This document shows, piece by piece, positions 31,672 through 44,904 of a stretch of 64,000 nt of DNA. Numbering within the stretch: the first letter of the stretch is position 1; each line of letters opens with the position of its first letter. This DNA comes from Micrococcales bacterium (GTDB taxonomy: Bacteria; Actinomycetota; Actinomycetes; Actinomycetales; Cellulomonadaceae). Both the position numbers and the translations under genes were made by a program. The notes under the pieces were generated by a model that saw only the letters and a program-made list of their open reading frames with translations, was not told the DNA's origin and did not search any database. The stretch lies in NCBI GenBank assembly GCA_014763765.1, contig JACXUT010000002.1:1-64000 (forward strand), read 5' to 3'.

Positions 31672-32346
31672 ATGTGGATCATGACCGTCGACCAGCAGGA
31701 CAGCCGGCGCGTGGGCGACCGCGTCGCCGTGCTGCTCGACGCGCTGGAGGGTGAGGCGTCCCCGCTCACCGCGGCCGGGCCCGGGGCGGTGGTCCTGCCG
31801 ATCGAGCGCACCGTCGGGGACGAGGTCCAGGCCGTGCTGGGCGATCCCGCGCTCGTCGTCTCGCTCACGCTGCACCTGGTGCGGATCGGCGGCTGGAGCG
31901 TCGGCATCGGCGCCGGGGAGGTCGACGAGCCGCTGCCGGCGACGTCCCGGGAGGCGTCCGGCGGGGCGTTCATCCACGCCCGCGAGGCCGTCGAGGCGGC
32001 GAAGTCCCGCTCGCGCACGGTGCCGGTGGCCGTCCGCGGCGCCGACCCGTCCGCGGCGGCCGAGTCCGAGGCGGTGCTCGCGCTGCTCGGCGCCGTCGTC
32101 GCCCGCCGGACGGCCGCCGGGTGGGCCGTCGTCGACCGCATGACGCCGGTGCCGGGCGCCGAGCCGCCGCGGCAGGAGGACGCCGCCGCGGCGCTGGGCA
32201 TCAGCCAGCAGGCCGTCAGCGAGCGCCTGCGCACGGCGCTCTGGGCCGAGGAGCTCGCCGCCCGGCCCGCTGCGGCGCGCCTGCTCCGCCTCGCGGCCGG
32301 ACCCCGGGACGATGGGTCGGCCGTCGAGGGGGAGGGGCCGGCATGA
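31672..32346 (+). CDS. SatD-like protein with C-terminal helix-turn-helix
   Basis: 224 residues from the ATG at 31672 (second ATG at 31681). No ribosome-binding site; the start fits a leaderless mRNA. N-terminal part (TVDQQDSRRVGDRVAVLLDALEG) resembles SatD-family proteins, followed by a variable mixed alpha/beta region. Residues about 165-205 form a helix-turn-helix (EDAAAALGISQQAVSERLRTAL). The molecular role of SatD proteins is not well known. Three palindromes directly upstream suggest it controls its own transcription. It overlaps the membrane-protein gene that follows by 4 bases. Family assignment is by recollection. Confidence 0.65.
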   Translation: MWIMTVDQQDSRRVGDRVAVLLDALEGEASPLTAAGPGAVVLPIERTVGDEVQAVLGDPALVVSLTLHLVRIGGWSVGIGAGEVDEPLPATSREASGGAFIHAREAVEAAKSRSRTVPVAVRGADPSAAAESEAVLALLGAVVARRTAAGWAVVDRMTPVPGAEPPRQEDAAAALGISQQAVSERLRTALWAEELAARPAAARLLRLAAGPRDDGSAVEGEGPA

Positions 32347-32843
32347 CGCCGCTGTGGGGGACCGTGGTCGTGGTGGCCGCGCTGGCCGTCAGCGCGGGGC
32401 TCGGCTGGGTCGCCGCGGCCGGCGTGCTGCGGCTCGCCGACCGCGGGGGACGCCGCTCCGGCCCGGCGCCCCGGTCGGGACCGCCCGCCGCCGAGCCCGC
32501 GAACGAGCACCGGCGCGAGTACCGCAAGGGCCGGGTCAACCGGCGCGCCCAGGGCGGCGCGCCCCGCGGCGGCGACGGGCCGGACGGCGACCGGGCGCGC
32601 GCCAGGCTGCGCGGTGGCACCTGGATCGGTGTCCTGGAGCGCCTGGCCGTCACCGGGACCCTGCTGGCGGGCGAGCCCGGGGGTGTGGCGGTCGTCGTGG
32701 CGGTCAAGGGTCTCGGGCGCTACCCCGAGCTGCGGGCGGGCGACGACTCCGGGGTCTCCGAGCGGTTCGTGATCGGGACGCTCGCGTCGCTGGTGTGGTC
32801 CGCGGGCGTCGGCGTGCTGGGACGCTGGCTGCTGCTGCGCTGA
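32343..32843 (+). CDS. Membrane protein coupled to the SatD-like gene
   Basis: 166 residues, not recognised. One N-terminal membrane helix (about 5-30), a basic, Gly/Arg-rich cytoplasmic linker (about 32-95), then two hydrophobic segments ([23 protein letters not shown] and [23 protein letters not shown]). The second half resembles small membrane proteins that travel with SatD in actinobacteria. The ATGA overlap makes co-translation with the HTH protein likely, so the two probably act together or share regulation. Confidence 0.6.
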   Translation: MTPLWGTVVVVAALAVSAGLGWVAAAGVLRLADRGGRRSGPAPRSGPPAAEPANEHRREYRKGRVNRRAQGGAPRGGDGPDGDRARARLRGGTWIGVLERLAVTGTLLAGEPGGVAVVVAVKGLGRYPELRAGDDSGVSERFVIGTLASLVWSAGVGVLGRWLLLR

Positions 32844-32880
32844 CCGCCCGGCGGGTCCCGGGCCCGGCGGGGACGCCGGG

Positions 32881-33000
32881 TCACGGGTACCGGTCCCCGC
32901 CCGGCACGTCGACGAGCTGCTCGAGGGTGTCGACCCCCTCCCGCGCCAGGTGGGCCGCCAGCTCGTGCCCGATGCTCAGCCCACTCCCTTCCCGACGCAC
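32881..33000 (-). CDS. Possible 39-residue small protein
   Basis: A short minus-strand frame from a GTG at 33000. The segment [19 protein letters not shown] reads like a helix-hairpin-helix or helical module, unlike the Arg/Pro-rich shadows elsewhere. It lies in the 292-base gap between the SatD-linked membrane gene and efp, where no plus-strand gene exists. No clear ribosome-binding site or promoter. It could be a small protein, the remnant of a longer gene, or chance. Confidence 0.25.
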   Translation of the reverse strand: MRREGSGLSIGHELAAHLAREGVDTLEQLVDVPGGDRYP

Positions 33001-33044
33001 GGGCGGCGGGGCCGCCGCGCGCGGCGGTCCCAGCGCCCGCACGG

Positions 33045-33050
33045 TACGAT
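33045..33050 (+). promoter_or_regulatory. -10 box TACGAT for efp
   Basis: TACGAT lies about 85 bases before the efp start in an otherwise empty gap; transcription from here would give a leader of about 80 bases. No convincing -35. Confidence 0.4.
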
Positions 33051-33135
33051 GGTCGGCGGCCCAGCCCCGTCCGCGACCCGCGGGCGCGCGTGGCGGCCCC
33101 CCGACCGACGCACCCAGGACAGGAAGCAGCGACAC

Positions 33136-33699
33136 GTGGCGACGACGAACGACCTGAAGAACGGCACCGTGCTGAAGATCGACGGCCAGCTCTGGACGGT
33201 CGTCGAGTTCCAGCACGTCAAGCCCGGCAAGGGCGGCGCGTTCGTGCGCACCAAGCTCAAGAACGTCCTGTCCGGCAAGGTCGTCGACCGCACGTTCAAC
33301 GCGGGCCTGAAGGTCGAGACCGCGAACGTCGACAAGCGCGACATGCAGTACCTGTACAAGGACGGCGACGACTTCGTGTTCATGGACACGGACACGTACG
33401 ACCAGATCACCGTCCCGGCCGCCACGGTGGGCGACGCCGCGAACTTCATGCTCGAGAGCACCAACGCGATGGTCGCGACCAACGAGGGCGTGCCGCTGTA
33501 CGTCGAGCTGCCGCCGTCGGTGACGCTCATGGTCACGTACACGGAGCCGGGCCTGCAGGGCGACCGCTCGTCCGCCGGCACGAAGCCCGCGACGCTCGAG
33601 ACCGGGTACGAGATCCAGGTGCCGCTGTTCCTCGAGGCCGACACCAAGGTCAAGGTCGACACCCGCGACGGCAGCTACCTGGGTCGCGTGAACGACTGA
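33136..33699 (+). CDS. efp: Translation elongation factor P
   Basis: 187 residues, the standard length. GTG start after AGGAAGCAG. Three beta-barrel domains; the tip loop [14 protein letters not shown] carries Lys at the position that enters the ribosomal peptidyl centre. It rescues ribosomes stalled at proline runs, relevant to the Pro-rich proteins in this window (PilT, TatA). No EF-P modification gene is seen nearby. nusB follows one base after its stop. Confidence 0.96.
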   Translation: MATTNDLKNGTVLKIDGQLWTVVEFQHVKPGKGGAFVRTKLKNVLSGKVVDRTFNAGLKVETANVDKRDMQYLYKDGDDFVFMDTDTYDQITVPAATVGDAANFMLESTNAMVATNEGVPLYVELPPSVTLMVTYTEPGLQGDRSSAGTKPATLETGYEIQVPLFLEADTKVKVDTRDGSYLGRVND

Positions 33700-33700
33700 G

Positions 33701-34117
33701 GTGGGAGCCCGTACCAAGGCCCGCAAGCGGGCCCTCGACGTCCTCTTCGAGGCCGAGCAGCGGCGGCTCGACCCGCTGACGCTGCTCGCGGAGCGGATCG
33801 CGCAGCCGGGAACCGAGGCGGCGCTGCCGCAGTACTCGGTGGAGCTGGTCGAGGGGGTGCAGGCGCACCGCGCCCGCATCGACGAGGTCATCGCCACCCA
33901 CTCGCACGGCTGGACGATCGAGCGGATGCCCGCGGTCGACCGGGAGCTGCTGCGGCTCGGCGCCTGGGAGATCCTCTTCAACGACGACGTCCCGGACGCG
34001 GTCGCCGTCGACGAGGCGGTCGAGCTGGCGCGCAGCCTGTCGACGGACGAGTCGCCGGGGTTCGTCAACGGGCTGCTGGGCCGCCTGGTCGACCTGAAGC
34101 CGACCCTGCTGGCCTGA
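33701..34117 (+). CDS. nusB: Transcription antitermination protein NusB
   Basis: 138 residues. RNA-binding all-helical protein for rRNA antitermination with NusE/S10. N-terminal ARTKARKRALDVLFEAEQR (Arg-rich RNA-binding face), core SVELVEGVQAHRARIDEVI, and ERMPAVDRELLRLGAWEILF, ending with ESPGFVNGLLGRLVD. GTG start one base after efp, so the two are cotranscribed. A strong hairpin follows. Confidence 0.95.
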   Translation: MGARTKARKRALDVLFEAEQRRLDPLTLLAERIAQPGTEAALPQYSVELVEGVQAHRARIDEVIATHSHGWTIERMPAVDRELLRLGAWEILFNDDVPDAVAVDEAVELARSLSTDESPGFVNGLLGRLVDLKPTLLA

Positions 34118-34133
34118 CGTCCTGCTCCGCCGC

Positions 34134-34167
34134 ACGGCCCCCGTCCCCCTCGTGGGACGGGGGCCGT
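34134..34167 (+). terminator. Hairpin terminator after nusB
   Basis: Perfect 14-bp stem (34134-34147 with 34154-34167) and a 6-base loop, 16 bases after the nusB stop. Confidence 0.85.
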
Positions 34168-34198
34168 CGTGCGTGGCGGGTCGACGGGCCGGGCGAGT

Positions 34199-34245
34199 GG
34201 ATCCGAACAGCCGGGCGCGCCGGGCGTGTCGGTGCGTTCGGATCC
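34199..34245. repeat. 10-bp inverted repeat upstream of pyrR
   Basis: GGATCCGAAC (34199-34208) and its exact complement GTTCGGATCC (34236-34245) are separated by 27 bases. The left arm region CCGAACAGCCGGG and right flank CCCAACAGCGGGG also resemble each other. It lies about 100 bases before the pyrR -10 box, too far for a terminator of nusB. Function unknown. Confidence 0.4.
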
Positions 34246-34343
34246 CAACAGCGGGGTGAGCGCGGTGGGGTCGGCGTCCGGGCGTGGCGAGGGTCACGGC
34301 GACCGGAGCGTGGACGTGCCGCGCCGGGCGCCGGGCCGGACGG

Positions 34344-34349
34344 TAGGGT
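34344..34349 (+). promoter_or_regulatory. -10 box TAGGGT of the pyrimidine operon
   Basis: TAGGGT sits 57 bases before the pyrR start, leaving a leader of about 50 bases that contains the PyrR-binding hairpin. No clear -35. Confidence 0.5.
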
Positions 34350-34372
34350 GCCCGGGACAGGCATTCCTTTAA

Positions 34373-36060
<1,688 letters not shown>

Positions 36061-36064
<4 letters not shown>

Positions 36065-37413
36065 CCACCCAGTACCTGCTCAAGGACGTCGCGCCGCTGG
36101 GCGGCGACCGCACGGACGTGCTGATCGCGGGCGGCCTGGTCGCGGCCCTCGGCGCCGAGGCCGGCGACGCGGCGGAGAACGCCCCGGACGACCTGCACGT
36201 GATCGACGCGACGGGCATGGTCCTGCTGCCCGGCCTGGTCGACCTGCACACGCACCTGCGCGAGCCGGGGCGCGAGGACGCGGAGACGGTCGCGTCCGGC
36301 ACGCGCGCGGCCGCGCTCGGCGGCTTCACCGCGGTGCACGCGATGGCGAACACGACGCCGACGCAGGACACGGCGGGCGTCGTCGAGCAGGTGTGGCGCC
36401 TGGGACGCGAGGCCGGCTGGGTGGACGTCCACCCGGTGGGCGCCGTCTCGGTCGGCCTGGCGGGGGAGCACCTGGCCGAGCTGGGCGCGATGGCGGACTC
36501 CGCGGCCCGCGTCCGGGTGTTCAGCGACGACGGGAAGTGCGTGCACGACCCGGTGCTCATGCGCCGCGCGCTGGAGTACACCAAGGCGTTCGACGGCGTG
36601 GTCGCGCAGCACGCGCAGGAGCCGCGGCTCACCGAGGGCGCGCAGATGCACGAGGGCGTCGTCTCGGCGGAGATCGGGCTCGCGGGCTGGCCGGCCGTCG
36701 CGGAGGAGGCGATCATCGCCCGCGACGTGCTGCTGGCCGAGCACGTCGGCTCCCGGCTGCACGTGTGCCACCTGTCGACCGCCGGCTCCGTCGAGATCGT
36801 CCGGTGGGCGAAGTCGCGCGCCATCGAGGTCACCGCGGAGGCGACGCCGCACCACCTCGCGCTCACCGACGAGGAGGTGCGCGGCTACGACCCGGTGTTC
36901 AAGGTCAACCCGCCGCTGCGCACGCAGGCCGACGTCGACGCGGTCCGCGAGGGCCTGGCCGACGGCACCATCGACATCGTCGCCACCGACCACGCCCCGC
37001 ACACCCGCGAGGACAAGGACTGCGAGTGGGCGGCGGCCGCGTTCGGCATGACCGGGCTGGAGACCGCCCTGTCCGTCGTGCAGCAGACGATGGTCGACAC
37101 GGGCCGGATGACCTGGGCCGACGTGGCGCGCGTGCTGTCGACCACGCCGGCGCGCATCGGGCGGGTCGCCGACCAGGGCCGGCCGATCGCGGTGGGGGAG
37201 CCCGCCAACCTCGTGCTGGTCGACCCCGAGGCCCGGCGCGTCGTCGTCCCCGAGGAGCAGGCGACCGCCTCGGCGAACTCGCCGCTGCGCGGGCGGGAGC
37301 TGCCCGGGCGTGTCGTCGCGACGTTCCTGCGGGGCCGCGCGACCGTGCTCGACGGGGTGCCGCAGGACGACCCCGCGCGGGCCGGGTACGCCGCCGGCCG
37401 GGTGACGCCCTGA
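36061..37413 (+). CDS. pyrC: Dihydroorotase
   Basis: 450 residues, class I dihydroorotase. Metal ligands in [10 protein letters not shown] (about 60-69), [16 protein letters not shown] and [12 protein letters not shown]; active-site region PHHLALTDE. Cyclises carbamoyl aspartate. ATG overlaps the pyrB stop; its own stop shares a base with the next ATG. Confidence 0.96.
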
Positions 37414-37955
37414 TGCCGCCCTGGCTCTCGGTCACGCTGCTCGTCCTGCTCGGGGCCGGCCTGCTGGTCGGCATGGCCCGCGGCTGGCGGCGCCTCACGC
37501 GCGGCACCGGCGAGGTGCCGGCGCCCCCCGCGGTGCCCGGCGAGGACGAGCTCGGCGACGCGCGTTCCGCCGCGTTCGAGGCCACGTACGTCTCGACCAC
37601 GCGGGCCGGCGACTGGCTCGACCGCGTGGGCGCCCACGGGCTGGGCGTCCGCTCGGCGGCGACGGTGCAGGTGCGCGACGCGGGTGTGGTTGTGCGACGA
37701 CGAGGCGCGCCGGACGTGTTCGTCCCGCGCGTGGCGCTGCGCGCGGTCGGCACCTCCGGCGGCATGGCCGGCAAGGTCGTCGGCGGCGAGGGGCTGGTCG
37801 TCCTGACCTGGGTGCCCTCGCCGGAGGACGACCCGCGCGGCCTCGACACCGGCCTGCGGCTGCGGCACGCCCACGAGGCGGACGAGCTGCGCGCGGCCAC
37901 CCACGGACTCATCGGAACGGCGCCCGCCCCCGCGGGTGAGGAGGAGAGCTCATGA
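37413..37955 (+). CDS. PH-like domain membrane protein in the pyr operon
   Basis: 180 residues. One N-terminal membrane helix (about 5-22), a short Pro-rich linker, then a bacterial PH-like beta barrel ([18 protein letters not shown]...[22 protein letters not shown]...VLTWV). Such genes commonly sit between pyrC and carA in Micrococcales; the role in pyrimidine synthesis, if any, is not known. Coupled on both sides (1-base and 4-base overlaps). Confidence 0.7.
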   Translation: MPPWLSVTLLVLLGAGLLVGMARGWRRLTRGTGEVPAPPAVPGEDELGDARSAAFEATYVSTTRAGDWLDRVGAHGLGVRSAATVQVRDAGVVVRRRGAPDVFVPRVALRAVGTSGGMAGKVVGGEGLVVLTWVPSPEDDPRGLDTGLRLRHAHEADELRAATHGLIGTAPAPAGEEESS

Positions 37956-39177
37956 CGGACGCACTGCTGGTCCTGGAGGACGGGCGGACGTTCGCCGGCG
38001 AGGCCTACGGGGCCACCGGGCGGACGGGCGGCGAGATCGTCTTCAACACCGGGATGACCGGCTACCAGGAGACGCTGACCGACCCCAGCTACCACCGCCA
38101 GATCGTCGTGATGACCGCGCCGCACATCGGCAACACGGGCGTCAACGACGAGGACCCGGAGTCGGGTCGCATCTGGGTGTCGGGCTACGTGGTCCGGGAC
38201 CCCGCGCGGCGCGCCTCGAGCTGGCGCGCGGACCGCACGCTGGACGAGGAGCTCGCCGCGCAGGGCGTCGTGGGCATCTCCGGGATCGACACCCGCGCCC
38301 TGACCCGGCACCTGCGCGAGCGCGGCGTGATGCGCGCCGTGATCCTGTCCGGCGACGCGCTGCTGGACGAGCAGGGCCGGCCGCTGCCCACCGAGCAGGT
38401 CGTCGCCCAGGTGCAGGCGCTGCCGGCGATGTCCGGCGCCGACCTGGCGGGCGAGGTGTCCACCGACGCCGCGTACGTCGTGCCGGCCCTCGGGCCCGAC
38501 GGTGCGCCGCTGGCCGAGCCCGTCGCCCGCGTCGCGGCCGTCGACCTCGGCATCAAGGCCATGACGCCGCACCGGATGGCGGAGCGCGGCATCGAGGTGC
38601 ACGTGCTGCCGGCGCAGTCGACCATCGACGACGTCCTGGCCACGGCCCCCGACGGCGTGTTCTTCTCCAACGGCCCGGGCGACCCGGGCGCCGCGACGCA
38701 CGAGGTCGAGCTGCTCCGCGAGGTGCTGGACCGGCGGATCCCGTTCTTCGGCATCTGCTACGGCAACCAGATCCTCGGGCGCGCGCTCGGGTACGGCACG
38801 TACAAGCTCGGGTACGGGCACCGCGGCGTGAACCAGCCGGTGCTCGACCGTGCGACCGGCCGCGTCGAGATCACCGCGCACAACCACGGCTTCGCGGTCG
38901 ACGCGCCGCTCGACGAGGTGTCCGTCGCGCCGCACGACGGCGGGCGGTACGGCCGCGTGACCGTCTCGCACGTCGACCTCAACGACGACGTCGTCGAGGG
39001 CCTCGCGGCGCTCGACCTGCCGGCGTTCTCCGTGCAGTACCACCCGGAGGCCGCCGCCGGCCCGCACGACGCCGCCTACCTGTTCGACCGGTTCCTGGAC
39101 CTGATGCGCGAGCCGTCCGCAGGTGCCGCAGCAGCCGGCCAGGCCACCGACGTCACCGACTCCCCGAAGGGCGCCTG

Positions 39178-39178
<1 letters not shown>
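37952..39178 (+). CDS. carA: Carbamoyl-phosphate synthase small subunit
   Basis: 408 residues. N-terminal CPSase domain ([35 protein letters not shown]) and a C-terminal class I glutamine amidotransferase with nucleophile Cys269 in [12 protein letters not shown] and the His/Glu pair in QYHPEAAAG. It hydrolyses glutamine and channels ammonia to CarB. Stop shares a base with carB ATG. Confidence 0.96.
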
Positions 39179-42497
<3,319 letters not shown>

Positions 42498-42501
<4 letters not shown>

Positions 42502-43355
42502 GGCCCTTCGGCGCCCGCCTCGCGGACGCGATGGCGGAGCACGGGCCGCTCTGCGTCGGCATCGACCCCCACGCCTCGCTGCTGGAGGCGTGGGGGCTGC
42601 CGGACGACGCCGCGGGCGTGCGGCGCTTCGCGCTGACGGTGATGGAGGCCGTGGGCGGCCGGGTCGCCGCGGTGAAGCCGCAGTCCGCGTTCTTCGAGCG
42701 CCACGGCGCCGCCGGGGTGGCCGTCCTCGAGGAGGTCGTCGCCGCCGGGCGCGAGACCGGCACGCTCGTGGTCGTCGACGCCAAGCGGGGCGACATCGGC
42801 TCCACCATGGGCGCGTACGCCGACGCCTACCTGCGGGACGGCTCGACCCTGGCCGGCGACGCGCTGACGGTCTCGCCGTTCCTCGGGTTCGGCTCGCTGG
42901 CCCCGGCCGTCGAGGCGGCCGCCGCCACGGGCCGCGGGCTGTTCGTGCTCGCGCTCACCTCGAACCCCGAGGGCGCGGCCGTCCAGCACGCCCGGGACGC
43001 CGAGGGCGTCGCCGTGGCGGACCGGGTGGCCCGGGAGGCGGCGGCGGCCAACGCGGCCGAGCTCGCGGCCCACGGCGGGTCGCTGGGGTCGACGGGGCTG
43101 GTGGTCGGCGCGACCACCGGCGACGCGGCCGAGCGGCTGGGGGTCGACCTCGCGGCCGTGCGCGGCCCGCTGCTGGCGCCCGGCGTGGGCGCGCAGGGGG
43201 CGGGAGCGGCGGAGCTCGCCGCGGTGTTCGGGTCGGCGCGACCCGCCGTGCTGGCCTCCAGCTCGCGGGGCGTGCTCGCCGCGGGGCCGGACGCGCGGGC
43301 GCTGCGGGACGCGGCGCGGCGGGCGGCCGACGAGGCGGCGCGCGCGCTGCGGTGA
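42498..43355 (+). CDS. pyrF: Orotidine 5-phosphate decarboxylase (type 2)
   Basis: 285 residues, the longer PyrF class common in actinobacteria. [12 protein letters not shown] near the N-terminus, [12 protein letters not shown], catalytic Lys/Asp in [14 protein letters not shown], and [10 protein letters not shown] phosphate site. Last step to UMP. GTG start overlaps carB. The stop codon lies inside the first of three 20-bp tandem repeats. Confidence 0.95.
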
Positions 43356-43403
43356 GGACGGCGGCGCTGCGGTGAGGACCGCGGCGCTGCGGTCGGGACG
43401 GCG
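43344..43403. repeat. Three tandem 20-bp repeats across the pyrF stop
   Basis: Copies at 43344-43363, 43364-43383 and 43384-43403; the unit starts GCGCTGCGGTGAGGAC. Copy 2 differs from copy 1 at one base, copy 3 at one other base. The first copy contains the PyrF C-terminus and its TGA. Confidence 0.9.
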
Positions 43404-43635
43404 ACTCCCTGGTGGGGACAGCGGGCCGCGAGCGGGGTCGTGAGCACGCCGCTCCGGGCGCGCGGCCACCGGATTTCGGCTCGACACGCTGCCGGAACGT
43501 GCCGGGACGGGCGGGGCGTGCCATCCTCGGGTGATGGGGTCCACGTCGGTCCTGGCGCGGTGTCGCACCGGGGTCCCTGCGGATCGCGTATGTTCCATGT
43601 CCCTGCCTCCTGACAGTGATGAGAAGGTGACTCAC
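43404..43635 (+). promoter_or_regulatory. Gap before mihF with -10 box TATGTT
   Basis: This stretch holds no convincing gene. TATGTT (43589-43594) is a good -10 match about 40 bases before the mihF start, giving a short leader that includes the GAGAAGG ribosome site. No terminator hairpin was found after pyrF. Confidence 0.5.
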
Positions 43636-43947
43636 GTGGCACTTCCGACTCTCACCCCCGAGCAGCGCGCAGCGGCTCTCGAGAAGGCGGCAGCCGCCCG
43701 CCAGGCCCGCGCGGAGGTCAAGAACCGGCTGAAGTACTCGCAGGGATCGCTGTCCGAGGTCATCGCGCAGGGCCAGAAGGACGAGACGATCGGCAAGCTC
43801 AAGGTGCTGGCGCTGCTCGAGTCCCTCCCCGGAGTGGGTAAGGTCAAGGCGCGCCAGATCATCTCCGAGATCGGCATCTCGGAGACCCGCCGGGTGCGCG
43901 GCCTCGGCCCGCACCAGGTCAAGGCGCTGGTCGACCGGTTCGGGTGA
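43636..43947 (+). CDS. mihF: Integration host factor, actinobacterial type (mIHF)
   Basis: 103 residues from the GTG at 43636 after GAGAAGG. Nucleoid-associated DNA-binding protein unrelated to HU/IHF. A long basic N-terminal helix (TPEQRAAALEKAAAARQARAEVKNRLK) precedes the helix-two-turns-helix region LPGVGKVKARQIISEIGISETRRVRGLG. It bends DNA and is essential in mycobacteria. The gmk gene follows, a conserved pairing. Confidence 0.95.
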   Translation: MALPTLTPEQRAAALEKAAAARQARAEVKNRLKYSQGSLSEVIAQGQKDETIGKLKVLALLESLPGVGKVKARQIISEIGISETRRVRGLGPHQVKALVDRFG

Positions 43948-44010
43948 GCCGGACGCACTCCCCGTCCCCGGCCCGGTGAGGGCCGCACAACTCCAGGAGC
44001 ACCAGACCGC

Positions 44011-44586
44011 ATGACGACGCCGCGCGCCCGGCTGACCGTCCTCGCCGGACCGACCGCCGTCGGCAAGGGCACCGTGTCCGCCGACCTCCGTGCCCGGTAC
44101 CCGCAGGTCTGGCTGTCGGTCTCCGCCACCACCCGCCCGCCGCGGCCGGGGGAGGTGGACGGCGTCCACTACCACTTCGTGTCGCCCGAGCAGTTCGACG
44201 CGATGGTGGCGGACGGCGAGCTCCTGGAGTGGGCGGTCGTGCACGGCCGCAACCGCTACGGCACCCCCCGGCGGCCCGTCGAGGACCGGCTGGCCGCCGG
44301 GGAGCCCGCGCTGCTCGAGATCGACCTGCAGGGCGCGCGGCAGGTCCGCACGACCATGCCCGACGCGCAGTTCGTCTTCCTCGCACCGCCGTCGATGGAG
44401 GAGCTGGTGCGCCGGCTCGTCGGGCGCGGCACGGAGGACGCCGAGGAGCGCGCCCGCCGGCTGGCGACCGCCGAGGTGGAGATGGCCGCGGAGTCCGAGT
44501 TCGACCACGTCATCGTGAACGACGACGTGCGGCGCGCCACCGACGAGCTGGTCGCTCTGATGGGCCTGCCGGCCGCGGTAGACTGA
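44011..44586 (+). CDS. gmk: Guanylate kinase
   Basis: 191 residues. P-loop [16 protein letters not shown] (about 11-26), GMP-binding [48 protein letters not shown], and lid [17 protein letters not shown]. Phosphorylates GMP to GDP. The stop codon overlaps the rpoZ -10 box. Confidence 0.96.
   Translation: MTTPRARLTVLAGPTAVGKGTVSADLRARYPQVWLSVSATTRPPRPGEVDGVHYHFVSPEQFDAMVADGELLEWAVVHGRNRYGTPRRPVEDRLAAGEPALLEIDLQGARQVRTTMPDAQFVFLAPPSMEELVRRLVGRGTEDAEERARRLATAEVEMAAESEFDHVIVNDDVRRATDELVALMGLPAAVD
44579..44584 (+). promoter_or_regulatory. -10 box TAGACT for rpoZ
   Basis: TAGACT overlaps the end of gmk and lies 37 bases before the rpoZ GTG, giving a leader of about 30 bases with a GGGAG ribosome site. 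Confidence 0.45.
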
Positions 44587-44621
44587 CCGGCAGTCCCCAC
44601 CCTTCGACAACGGGAGCCACC

Positions 44622-44888
44622 GTGTCCGGAACCGTCGCTGAGCCCATCGGCATCACCGACCCGCCCATCGACCGCCTGCTCGAGCGCGCGGACTCCAAGT
44701 ACGCGCTGGTCATCTACTCGGCCAAGCGCGCGCGCCAGATCAACGCCTACTACTCGCAGCTCAACGAGGGCCTGCTCGAGTACGTCGGCCCGCTGGTGGA
44801 GACCCGCCCGCAGGAGAAGCCGCTGTCCATCGCGATGCGCGAGATCGACGCCGGCCTCCTGACGGTCACCGCCCAGAACGAGGGCTGA
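44622..44888 (+). CDS. rpoZ: RNA polymerase omega subunit
   Basis: 88 residues. GTG start after GGGAG. Conserved [32 protein letters not shown] and the C-terminal [15 protein letters not shown]. It stabilises beta-prime in the polymerase core. Sits between gmk and coaBC, the usual order. Confidence 0.95.
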   Translation: MSGTVAEPIGITDPPIDRLLERADSKYALVIYSAKRARQINAYYSQLNEGLLEYVGPLVETRPQEKPLSIAMREIDAGLLTVTAQNEG

Positions 44889-44904
44889 GGCCCCGGGGCG
44901 CGGC

